Part shown: piece after piece, positions 20,268 through 29,988 of the stretch
How positions within the stretch are numbered: position 1 is the first letter of the stretch
Layout of the letters: each line of letters opens with the position of its first letter
NCBI GenBank assembly: GCA_902984215.1
Contig: CADWAF010000501.1
Location: 1-36,448, forward strand
DNA length: 36,448 nt
From: Willaertia magna
Taxonomy: Eukaryota > Heterolobosea > Eutetramitea > Acrasida > Naegleriidae
Reading direction: 5' to 3'
Notes under the pieces: model-generated
What the model was told of the DNA's origin: nothing
What the model saw: the letters and a program-made list of their open reading frames with translations, nothing else
Database searches by the model: none
Position numbers and translations under genes: made by a program

Positions 20268-21236
20268 CTACTCTTCTGTAAATGTTTCAGGTGAAATAAC
20301 AATTGTACATTCACCCCTCACTTCTTCTTCATTTGCTATCATTCTATTAATCATTCCTAATTTACCTCTTTGAACTCTTTCAAATAATTTAGTTAATTCA
20401 AAACATAAAGCAAAATATCTATCTTCACCAAATATTTCTAAACAATCATTTATTGTTTGTTTTAAACGATTTGGATTTTCAAAAAACACAATACATCTTT
20501 CTCCTTGTATTTCTCTTAATTCTAAAAGTAATTTTCTTCTCTTTTTTGGTATAGATGATAAAAATCCTTCAAAAATAAATTTATTACAATTAAATCCACT
20601 TATACTTAAAGCAGAAGTTACTGAACTAGGTCCAGGAACCGTAAATACAGGAATACCAATTTCATGACAATGTTTAACTAATATCCATCCAGGATCACTA
20701 ATTGCAGGCATTCCACATTCACTTACTAAACTAACTACTTGTCTTTCTTGATTTAATTTTTTAATAATTATTTCTAAATTCTTTTTTGATTGATTATACA
20801 TTGATGTTGCATTCTTATTTTCTACAAAACTAATTAATTGTTGTTGATTATTTGTTAATTTATAATAATTTAATATTTTTCTAGTTGTTCTTGTATCTTC
20901 ACATGCAATTAAAGAAGAATTTTGAAGAATAAATTTAGCTCTATCTGTTATATCTTGTAAATTACCTATTGGTGTACCAACTACATATAATCCAGGTTCT
21001 ATTTTATTATTTTCTTTTTGTTCTTCTTCATTATTGTGTTCTTCTAAAGAGTTATTAATTAATTTATTAATTATTTGTTTCTTCTTTATTTGTTGATGAA
21101 AAATGTTAATCGAAAAGAATTGATGTTTTGTGGTAGGGTTCTTATTATTGTTACAAGTATTCCTCGGAAATGAAAATGTAAAGTTATAATTCTTTTTGTG
21201 GCAGAGCAGGGATAAGCTTCTAGCTTTTTTTAACAT
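20268..21236 (-). CDS. RsmI-type 16S rRNA 2'-O-methyltransferase with N-terminal extension
   Basis: Single exon, 322 residues. From residue 82 on it is a tetrapyrrole-methylase-fold protein of the RsmI family: LYVVGTPIGNLQDITDRA, IACEDTRTTRKIL, SFVENKN, SECGMPAISDPGW, FTVPGPSSVTSALSISG, FEGFLSSIPKKRR and FFENPNRL. Bacterial RsmI methylates the ribose of C1402 in the decoding centre of 16S rRNA. The usual SDAGTPxISDPG motif reads SECGMPAISDPG here. The first 80 residues are rich in Lys, Arg, Asn, Ser and aromatic residues (MLKKARSLSLLCHKKNYNF), consistent with a mitochondrial presequence, so action on the mitochondrial small-subunit rRNA is likely. The ATG at 21236 is the first. It converges on MON1 with a 28-bp gap. 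Confidence 0.92.
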   Translation of the reverse strand: MLKKARSLSLLCHKKNYNFTFSFPRNTCNNNKNPTTKHQFFSINIFHQQIKKKQIINKLINNSLEEHNNEEEQKENNKIEPGLYVVGTPIGNLQDITDRAKFILQNSSLIACEDTRTTRKILNYYKLTNNQQQLISFVENKNATSMYNQSKKNLEIIIKKLNQERQVVSLVSECGMPAISDPGWILVKHCHEIGIPVFTVPGPSSVTSALSISGFNCNKFIFEGFLSSIPKKRRKLLLELREIQGERCIVFFENPNRLKQTINDCLEIFGEDRYFALCFELTKLFERVQRGKLGMINRMIANEEEVRGECTIVISPETFTEE

Positions 21237-21544
21237 TTTTTTTACAATGATTTTAAACTATTTTATTGGCACTATTACACAAGTTTGTAACTGGAATTAC
21301 GAAATTAATTGTACACACAACTCAGCAGGCCAATGCCCAAGGAATTACAACATCCAATGCCAATAAACAAAAGCTCAGCACCTTTGAATTAAACATTATG
21401 TTATTAATAAAGAATTAAATGATGAAATTGAAGAATACAATCAAGAAATGACCGAACACAAAAAACAAACAAGACGATTGAGGTAGCAATAGAGCAATGA
21501 AAAGAACAAATAGATAATATTTCGAGAATTAACAACAAGAACAG
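21237..21544. other. Spacer with coding-like plus-strand fragments
   Basis: This separates two minus-strand genes. On the plus strand, 21289-21415 reads QANAQGITTSNANKQKLSTF in one frame. Frame +1 of 21388-21486 then reads ELNDEIEEYNQEMTEHKKQ and ends in TAG. The two segments look coding-like but lie in different frames with no plausible intron between, so a decayed gene or chance are both possible. A minus-strand CGTAATT sits about 60 nt upstream of the RsmI ATG. Confidence 0.35.
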
Positions 21545-21802
21545 TTAAAATTTTATTTTTTTTGTCTTTTCCTTCTGGTCTCTTTGATTGGATCTTTTGT
21601 GAAGTGAGCTGCTAGGTAGGTTTTGTTGTACAGTTTGGTTTTGTACAGTTTGGTTGCTTCTTAGCTCCTTAGTTCTTGCTCTAAGAGTCTCAAGAACGTT
21701 TTCGTCTTTAGGAATCTTTAGTACTTTGGATGCTGTTAAGATAAAATCTTTACCCTCCTTATTCAATGCTCTTTCTTCTTTTCGGAAATCATCATCCATC
21801 AT
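21545..21802 (-). CDS. Small basic protein, unrecognised
   Basis: 85 residues from ATG at 21802 (the frame opens further upstream only at TTG, and two ATGs are adjacent). The N-terminal 50 residues look folded or helical: MMDDDFRKEERALNKEG followed by KDFILTASKVLKIPKDENV and LETLRARTKELR. The C-terminal 35 residues are Gln/Asn/Lys-rich and end in a basic KEKTKKIKF, which could bind nucleic acid or act as a nuclear or nucleolar signal. I do not recognise a family. It is divergent to the MYND/SET gene, with only 39 bp between this ATG and the nearest plus-strand ATG (21842). Confidence 0.6.
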   Translation of the reverse strand: MMDDDFRKEERALNKEGKDFILTASKVLKIPKDENVLETLRARTKELRSNQTVQNQTVQQNLPSSSLHKRSNQRDQKEKTKKIKF

Positions 21803-21856
21803 GTAACAAACCTTCAATAAAAAAGAAATAAACTGAGGAGGATGTCTTTCCTTTAA

Positions 21857-22982
21857 TTCCGTGGTTCTTTATTGATAAAAGAAGAACCGTTTGCTTTTTG
21901 TTTAAATGAAGAGAATAGAACTTTATTATGTAATTATTGTTTTGCAAGTAAAAAATTGAAAAGATGTAAACAATGCAAATATTCGCATTATTGTTCTGTA
22001 GAATGTTATAAATTAGATAAACATGATATTGAATGTAAAGCCTTATGCAAATATTCAAAGTTTGTCACAAATTCCATAAGATTGGCAACTAGATGCGCTC
22101 TGGAATGTGAAAAATCAATTGATTGTAAAAAAGAATTTATGAATCTAATTGGTCATAATTTGGAAAAAGATAACGTGAAAAATACAGATTTAAATTTAAT
22201 TCAATTAAGTGCATTAACTAAACAATATATTGATGAAATGGGTTTTATAAAAGATGTAGATATATCTTATTGTTATAGTATTATATCCAGATTACAAAGA
22301 AATACTTTTACAATTTGTAATGAAGAAATGAATAACATTGGTTCTGGAATTTATTTAAAAAGCTCATTATTTAATCATAGTTGTACGCCAAATTGTACAG
22401 TAACATTCGATAAGGATAAACATATTTATATTAGAGTAATTGAAGAAAATATTAACATAGGTGATCCCTTAACAATAAATTACGTTGACTTATTGGATGT
22501 CACACCGAATAGAAAAGAAAAATTATTAAAACAATATCATTTCGAATGTAATTGTACAAGATGCAATAATAGTAAGGAAGAAAGAAATGAAAATGTAGAG
22601 CAAATGTTAAAAGTTATAAACGATTATAAACAAAAACAAGGTAAGATATAACCTATTTAACCTATTTTATAATTATTTAATGATTGTCACTTAAACAGAA
22701 TTTGATAAGGCTGTTAACTGTCTAAAAAGAATAATAGCAAAGGGCTCCACGAATGCCTTTCACGAAATTTATTTAGGAATAGCATACAATGAACTAGCCC
22801 ATATTAATATAAATTTATCTAACTTTCATGAGGCATTAGAGTATACTAAACAATCTCTAGTGTACTTTGAAAAATACTATCCAAAAAATTATCCTTTACT
22901 TGGTTTACAATATTTAATGTACAACAAACTGATGGATTACTGTAATGACCAATCCTTTAATTTGCCACCATTAAGGAACTAG
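21857..22982 (+). CDS. SMYD-type MYND/SET-domain protein, 5' end defective or unresolved
   Basis: Exons 21857-22640 and 22699-22982 are joined over a 58-nt intron (GTAAGA...AACAG) with matching phases. The visible product has the SMYD order: a SET N-terminal strand (RGSLLIKEEPFAF), a MYND zinc finger (CNYCFASKKLKRCKQC, YCSVEC, HDIEC), then SET motifs LKSSLFNHSCTPNC and DPLTINYVDL, post-SET Cys (CNCTRC) and a helical tail (EALEYTKQSLVYFEKYY) as in SMYD2/3. SMYDs methylate lysines in histones or other proteins. The start is a problem. The only nearby in-frame ATG (21842) is followed four codons later by TAA (21854-21856), no acceptor AG lies between that stop and the SET sequence, and the usual N-terminal GRG element is absent. 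A missing upstream exon, a nonsense change or a 5'-truncated pseudogene are all possible. The listed start is simply the first codon after the stop. Confidence 0.75.
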
Positions 22983-22986
22983 CTCT

Positions 22987-23379
22987 TTATAGGTATTTCC
23001 ATGCAGTAAGATATCCAATGGACAAGGCCAACAATACAACAATATCCACCTTACAAACCCTTGCAACCTGCTTGTTTACTTCATTAGACATTTGACACAA
23101 TACAATAAACGAAAGTACACTCACAAACCCAGATCCGAAAGCTAAATTATACAATGCAGGTTTAAATGCAGCATAACAATGAAATCCTCCCAACAATCCA
23201 AACAAAACAGCTCTATGTCTCATCAAAACCTCCAAATTTCTATCATTCATTGGAATGCCATATAACTTTTCTAATTGTTTCAAACCAAGAACTCCAGAAA
23301 GTGGCAACAAGTGTACAATACCAGACAGTATAAGAGAGGCAGCTGGAATCCAGTGAATCATTTTTTTTGATTGTAACAT
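22987..23379 (-). CDS. Small four-helix membrane protein of bacterial appearance
   Basis: Single exon, 130 residues, ATG at 23379. Four hydrophobic segments lie at about 8-27, 57-74, 79-97 and 108-127. Characteristic strings are GIVHLLPLSGVLG, LEKLYGI, DRNLEVLMRHRAVLFGLLGG and FKPALY. From memory these match a family of small bacterial inner-membrane proteins that databases often label, without real basis, phosphopantetheine adenylyltransferase; no active-site motif of that enzyme is present. Function is unknown. The buried His (HLLP) and the MRHRA motif between helices look conserved. Its stop is only four bases from the stop of the convergent MYND/SET gene, so the two transcripts must overlap. 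Confidence 0.82.
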   Translation of the reverse strand: MLQSKKMIHWIPAASLILSGIVHLLPLSGVLGLKQLEKLYGIPMNDRNLEVLMRHRAVLFGLLGGFHCYAAFKPALYNLAFGSGFVSVLSFIVLCQMSNEVNKQVARVCKVDIVVLLALSIGYLTAWKYL

Positions 23380-23594
23380 CTTGGTCAGAGTAAATCAAAG
23401 CACAAGTGCAATGTAATGGAGGATTTGTGAAATTGTGGCACAAAAAACAGTAGCAAATACAATTTTGACCTTCTTTTTGCATAACAATATCTGAAAGCAA
23501 TTATTACTTCCCAGCAAAAGTAATTGTCAAATCACAAATTAAAGGGCATACCATATTTCCATTCAAATCCAAGTAAAATTGTTTCTTTTCTTGA

Positions 23595-25054
<1,460 letters not shown>

Positions 25055-25181
25055 AATTGTAATTTAAATTGTAAAGATAAAATTTCTAAAAATGGTTTTG
25101 TTTATTTACATTGTACAATTCTATGTTACAAAATTATAATGTATTGCATTGACAATAATTATAATTAGATCTAGTAAGAAA

Positions 25182-26096
25182 CTAATTTACAAAAGCTACA
25201 ATTACATCATTATTCTCCAATGGCCTATGATTAAGAACGTATTGGTCTAAATCTAGGTATAATACAGTTGATAATCTATCAGTACACTTTAATTTTACAA
25301 AATTAATGGTAGTCATTAAAAATCCAAAATTGTTACAAATACTCTTCTCTTTCATTCTATTAAGTAAAACAAACATTAAATTATCATAATTAATATCTTT
25401 TTGAATCAATAATTTGGTACAATACAAAACAGACTCGTCATAGCCTTGATAAACTACATAAACCTCAACTGAACTAGAAGCTAAGGCCTCAAGCCATAAT
25501 TGCTTTCTCATAAGGTTTAATGTTGTTGGGCTATACTGAACAAGTATATTTTTCTCTTCTTTCGTTAAAGATGTTAAAATTAATTCATTTGAATTTTCAC
25601 TATCAATTATTGGTGAAAAAGTATCATCTTCTTCTCCCTCAACAACATCATTTGTTGTTGTTGTTAGATTTAAATGTGTTGTTACAGTTGTAGTGGCAGT
25701 TGACGTATTACTAGTCTTTTTCTTTTTCTTTCCAATTTGTTTAAAGTATCTATACTATTATTATTAAATGTATGTAAATGCATCCATGCATTAATAATAA
25801 GAATCAATAAATGTAAGCCTCATCTACATGTTAACATGTTAATACTTACCTGTTTATTATAACATGAATTGCAACATATTCCTAGTGGAACCTCTACACC
25901 AAAGGCTTCCCTATACTAATTATATTTAATTGTAAATGTAAAATACACAATTCTTACATACCAGTGACACATTCTGTTCATTGATTGTATAGTTTTTACT
26001 ATAATGTAAATTATATCGTAGACAGCAAACACATTGATTAGAGCCATCTTCATTGGGAATATTCTTGTGTTTTGTTTTATCACCTATGATCACCAT
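25182..26096 (-). CDS. Unrecognised protein with N-terminal Cys-pair (zinc-finger-like) module
   Basis: Three exons: 25962-26096, 25850-25915 and 25182-25754, with introns of 46 and 95 nt, all phase 0; 257 residues. The N-terminus has CVCC (22-25) and GICCNSC (57-63), giving two CxxC pairs about 35 residues apart, as in a treble-clef zinc site. A Lys-rich KKKKK stretch follows, then a Thr/Asn/Asp/Glu linker (about 78-115). The C-terminal 130 residues look folded, with alternating strands and helices (SVEVYVVYQGYDES, NLMFVLLNRMKE, TVLYLDLDQYVL and NNDVIVAFVN). I do not recognise a family. It converges on the NDR kinase gene with 127 bp between stops. Confidence 0.75.
25777..25792. repeat. Inverted repeat inside intron 2 of the Cys-pair gene
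   Basis: Arms AATGCAT and ATGCATT with a two-base centre form a 7-bp inverted repeat. It lies in the 95-nt intron, the longest placed in this window. Confidence 0.7.
25826..25839. repeat. 14-bp perfect palindrome in the same intron
   Basis: ACATGTTAACATGT is identical to its reverse complement. It sits 10 nt inside the donor end of the same 95-nt intron, 33 nt from the other inverted repeat. Confidence 0.85.
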
Positions 26097-26444
26097 GGGT
26101 TACTCTGAAATAAATAAATAATAATAAAGGACAAGACGGATAGGTTGTAGTTCGAAGACAGTTTTAAGGGCTTTTTGTTTGTTGATGAAATTTGATGAAA
26201 CAGGGTTGTCATCTTTTTAGGTCAGTAAGACCACGATCAGCAAATATTGTTTGAGGAAAGGGAGAAGCCTTGTTGTTGACTTGTAATCCACCACCATCGT
26301 AAAGTGTGACAATGGCTAATTAGCACAATAACAAACAAAACGACAAGCCACCCATTTAAAGGAAAGAATTCTTTGGTATTTATTGAATTATAATGAATAG
26401 GCCAATACTTACAAAGTACTGAAAATCATATTGTTGTTGTATAT
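26097..26444. other. Spacer upstream of the Cys-pair gene with a GC-richer core
   Basis: Bases about 26160-26310 are noticeably less AT-rich than other spacers. On the minus strand they can be read as a tiny spliced ORF: ATGG at 26352-26355, a 36-nt GT...AG intron at 26316-26351 and a second exon at 26209-26315 ending in TGA, 36 residues. Two TGATGA strings at about 26182-26200 (plus strand) recall a C box, but no matching D box is seen. No firm gene is called. Confidence 0.35.
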
Positions 26445-28290
26445 TTACACATTTAATAATTGTTTATCTTCTTCTTCATGTTGTTCTGATTCTTTTTCAA
26501 CTAAAGAATCAATTTCTTGGGTTAAAAGTTGAATATAGATTGAGACTCTGTCAACAGAATGTTCTTCTCCCTTTTCTTCAAAGTCTTTTTTCAATTGTTC
26601 GAAATGAGACATCTTTTGTTTTAATGTTTCAATTAATTCCAAATTCTTTACTTTCTTCATTTTCTTCTTAATTGAAAGCATCTTTAACTTTAAAATACAA
26701 TATTCTACAATTGATTGATCAGGATTATTTTCCTTTTCAAATTGAAGAATCTTTGTACTTTCAACTGGAATGTCATCAGTTGTTGGGAATGTATTCTCAC
26801 CATTGTTTTGTTCAATCTCTTCTTTAACAACATCAGTTGTAGCAACAACAGAAGGGTTGGTGTTATCAATAAAAGTAGTAGCAGTAGTAGATTTAATTTT
26901 CTTATCTTCCAAAGACATTCTTTCCAATTCTTTAGATAATTCATCTTCATCAATTTCACCACCTTGAATTGTAGATATCTCTTTCATACCCATATCCATA
27001 ATATCTTGAATTTCTTTATAATCAGCTAAAGTATTTGTAATTTCTTCTAAAGTTTCTTCAGGTTTCATTTCCTTAATTTCTTTATTTACAAGTTTTAAAG
27101 AATTTGAACCAAAAGATAAACTTTCTAATACTTCAATTGCAGATTTAGAACTTTCAATTGAAGAAAGTAATTGATAAATATTTTCTTTTGATTTTGTTCT
27201 CTTTTCTAAAACATCTTCAAGTAAATGTTTCTTTTTTAATAAATATTTAGCTTCATCTCTTTTCTTTTCTAATAATTTAGATTTTATATCTGTTAAAATA
27301 TTTGTAATTTGTAATTGTAATTTATCTATTTGTTTATCTAAAATATAATTCATTTCTTTTAATTGTAATATACCACTATCTTTCTCTAATACTTCTTTTA
27401 ATTTTTGTAAAGATTCTTTCTTTATATTTTTATTTTCAAAACATCTTAATCCTTTTTTAGATTTACCAATCTCAATTACAAGTGCTGTTTCTTCACAATG
27501 CATGTAATTTAATAATAAATCTAATTGTAATAAATCATATTCTGAAAAATATAATTCTCTTAATTCAGTTGGTGAAAAATATAAATCTAAATCATGAATT
27601 TTATTATTAATAGCATTTCTTATAAAATTCATTGTAATTTCACGAACTGGTTTCATTGCAATGTATTGTTCATCATCTGAGATTTTAATATCATTTTGTG
27701 CAATATCTACAGATGTTGTTTTTCTACCAAATATCCAATTAGTTGCTAACTGAATTAACCATGTACCAATACCTTGTTCATTATTAATATCATAGACTTT
27801 TTTAAATTCTTCAATTAACATTAATTCACCTTGTTGAATCATTTGATGCTTTTTTTAATTTAATAATTATTTAATTATTGATAATACTTACAATAATAGT
27901 TTGCCATCCCAAAGTAGTCTCTACAATACTGTCATCTAATTTTTTTCTTCTACTCATAAATTTCTTTAATTGACAAACTGATATTACTAATAATTTATTT
28001 TGATGATATTCTGATATTATTGAAAGAAGAACATTTTTCCAAAAGTTTAAACGATTATCCCAATCTGAAGTATTAACTTGTCTTGTTCTTTTAAAATTAC
28101 CCATAAAGAAAATCATTTGTTTATCATCTTTCCACTCTGGAAATTTACGTTCTAAAAAATCACTAATTTTCTTTTCTTTATAAGTATTAGAATGAATTAT
28201 AATATTAAGAAAATAATATTACTTACCGTCTTCATAAACAGAATCGGAAATGTTTGACTTTGACGCAAATGAAGGTTTATTTTCATTCAT
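26445..28290 (-). CDS. CHMP7: CHMP7-like ESCRT-III protein
   Basis: Three exons: 28227-28290, 27892-28175 and 26445-27848, with introns of 51 and 43 nt; 583 residues. The N-terminal part (about 30-260) matches the CHMP7 winged-helix region: FPEWKDDKQM across exon 2, FKRTRQVNTSDWDNRLNFW, GWQTII joined to HQMIQQGELM, and GTWLIQLATNWIFG. The C-terminal part (about 265-470) is a Snf7 domain: a basic helical core (KQIDKLQLQITNILTDIKSK, KRDEAKYLLKKKHLLED) and an acidic helix DEDELSKELERMS. A further helical, acidic tail ends in EEEDKQLLNV. CHMP7 seeds ESCRT-III polymers at the nuclear envelope by binding LEM2, and also acts in endosomal sorting; here that is family knowledge only. No clear MIM motif was picked out. 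Confidence 0.92.
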
Positions 28291-28422
28291 TTTTTTATTT
28301 AATAAAAAATTAAAGGAAAAGCGCTTAAGAATTCTTTTTTCCTAACACTTTACAATACTAGAATTAATAATTTACCTGTCAGGCATATGTCTAAACAAAA
28401 CTAGAATACTTGTTGTTTAACT

Positions 28423-29988
28423 TTAATGTTTATTTGGTAGAAGAGGATTGGATCGTTTAAACCAATCATGTTCTTTAATTTGTTCAATAGTTATTCTTGT
28501 TTCAGGATTTGGATCTAATAACCTCTGTATAATATCTTTGCATTCATCACTTAACTCCTCTTCTTCTTCTAAAGGGATTGACATTGTACCCATAAGCTTA
28601 CATTGAGCATTTCTATAAGGTAAAAATCCTGTACACATTTTGTATAAACATACACCCAACATATAAATATCAATTTCTGGTCCATAATACGGTTTCTTCA
28701 TTAACATTTCAGGACTGCAATAGTTAGAATTTCCAACAAATAATTGATGAGATTTATGTCTCATTGTAAAGAAATCAGCGCATCCCCAGTCACATACTTT
28801 GATATTATTGTCTTTATCTAAACAAATGTTTGAAAGTTGGAAATCTCTATGACAAATATGATGGACATTATGAATGTAATCTAATGCCTCAACCATTTGA
28901 ACAAAATACTTATGACAAACCTCTTCTGAAAATTGTACATGTTCATCATAAGGAGACTCCACAGCTCCTTTCTCTACAAACTCCATAATTAAATGAATAT
29001 ATTCTTCTGTCTCTATACAATCATATAAACTACAAATTCTAGGATGTTTACCTAAAGTTTTCATAATGTCAATCTCCCTTCTAACCCAATCCATTATACC
29101 TATTGATTCTACCTTGTTTTTATTTAATTCCTTTACAGCAACAACATTTCCTGTTTCTCTATCTTCCGCTAGACTAACTTTTCCATAGGTTCCAACGCCC
29201 AGTATCTCTTGAACTACATATCTAGAGCCTATAATTCTTTTACCTAAATTTACTTTTGGAGATTTTATTGAAGACTTCCTAGCAAAGGCTGCCTCCAATT
29301 TTCGTAATTGTTCTTGTAGAAAGTTATTTGTAGTAAATCTTTCTACACTTTCGTAAAAATTATCTTCCAAGTAAACAACTACAAATTCTGTATATTCGTC
29401 TAGTAATTCATCATCAACGACATAGTTATCATAATTTACAATACATTGAACTTTAACATCTTCATATGGATGATGGCTTTTAATTACACCTGCTATGGAA
29501 TCTCTAACGTTTTTTACATGTTCTGGTTTCGACACATGCAGTCCTTCAAAATTTAAAACTAATCGTTTAAGTTTTTTATTGTAGCGAATTCTACTGTAAA
29601 GAGTTTCAAGGGTTGGTTCCGAGCTCATATCCATTATTTGAGAATGATGAGCATCTATGATTACATGGTTGGTATCAATATTACAAGGGTTAGTGTCAAT
29701 ATGTAATTTGTTATTATTAGTACAAGGGTTAGTGTAAATATGTGATTTTGAATCTTTAGAATAGGAAGGTAAATGGGTGTTTGATGGTAAAGACTGTATA
29801 TTCGTTGTTAAAGAATAGTTTAAGTAAAGGGGAGTAATACAAGAACTGGATTTCACTTTTTTTAAAGGTTGTTGAAAATAAACATCTTCAAAGGAAGGAT
29901 AATATAATTGTTGTTTTGAATGAGTCTTTCGTATGGAATGATCAAAACTTGACGGATTATGGATTGTTGTTGTCGATTGTTTTTGCAT
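28423..29988 (-). CDS. Protein kinase with atypical catalytic loop and CoA-transferase-like N-terminal segment
   Basis: Single exon, 521 residues. Residues 1-125 are low-complexity with a repeated TNPC motif. Residues about 138-236 form a compact segment: RLVLNFEGLHV, VNYDNYVVDDE, YTEFVVVYLEDNFYESVERF and TTNNFLQEQLRKLE. From memory this resembles the extreme C-terminus of bacterial acyl-CoA:acetate/3-ketoacid CoA-transferases (NFEG...VNYD...FY..V.RYTTSAFLR.KLG). The kinase domain runs from about 257 to 512: GVGTYGKV, VAVK with Lys286, Glu305, then HRDFQLSN (380-387), where the usual Lys after HRD-x is Gln384, and DWG (400-402) in place of DFG, then SPE for APE. By its overall sequence it is nearest CAMK/SNF1-like Ser/Thr kinases. 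With Lys286, Asp382, Asn387 and Asp400 present it may bind nucleotide, but activity is uncertain. Confidence 0.88.
   Translation of the reverse strand: MQKQSTTTIHNPSSFDHSIRKTHSKQQLYYPSFEDVYFQQPLKKVKSSSCITPLYLNYSLTTNIQSLPSNTHLPSYSKDSKSHIYTNPCTNNNKLHIDTNPCNIDTNHVIIDAHHSQIMDMSSEPTLETLYSRIRYNKKLKRLVLNFEGLHVSKPEHVKNVRDSIAGVIKSHHPYEDVKVQCIVNYDNYVVDDELLDEYTEFVVVYLEDNFYESVERFTTNNFLQEQLRKLEAAFARKSSIKSPKVNLGKRIIGSRYVVQEILGVGTYGKVSLAEDRETGNVVAVKELNKNKVESIGIMDWVRREIDIMKTLGKHPRICSLYDCIETEEYIHLIMEFVEKGAVESPYDEHVQFSEEVCHKYFVQMVEALDYIHNVHHICHRDFQLSNICLDKDNNIKVCDWGCADFFTMRHKSHQLFVGNSNYCSPEMLMKKPYYGPEIDIYMLGVCLYKMCTGFLPYRNAQCKLMGTMSIPLEEEEELSDECKDIIQRLLDPNPETRITIEQIKEHDWFKRSNPLLPNKH

Noticed and set aside
21792..22058. 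88-codon minus-strand ORF
   Set aside because: Antisense to the MYND zinc finger, with repetitive Ile/Asn/Tyr composition typical of antisense AT-rich code.
26182..26200. C/D-box snoRNA suggested by two TGATGA strings
   Set aside because: No CTGA D box or terminal stem at a suitable distance downstream.
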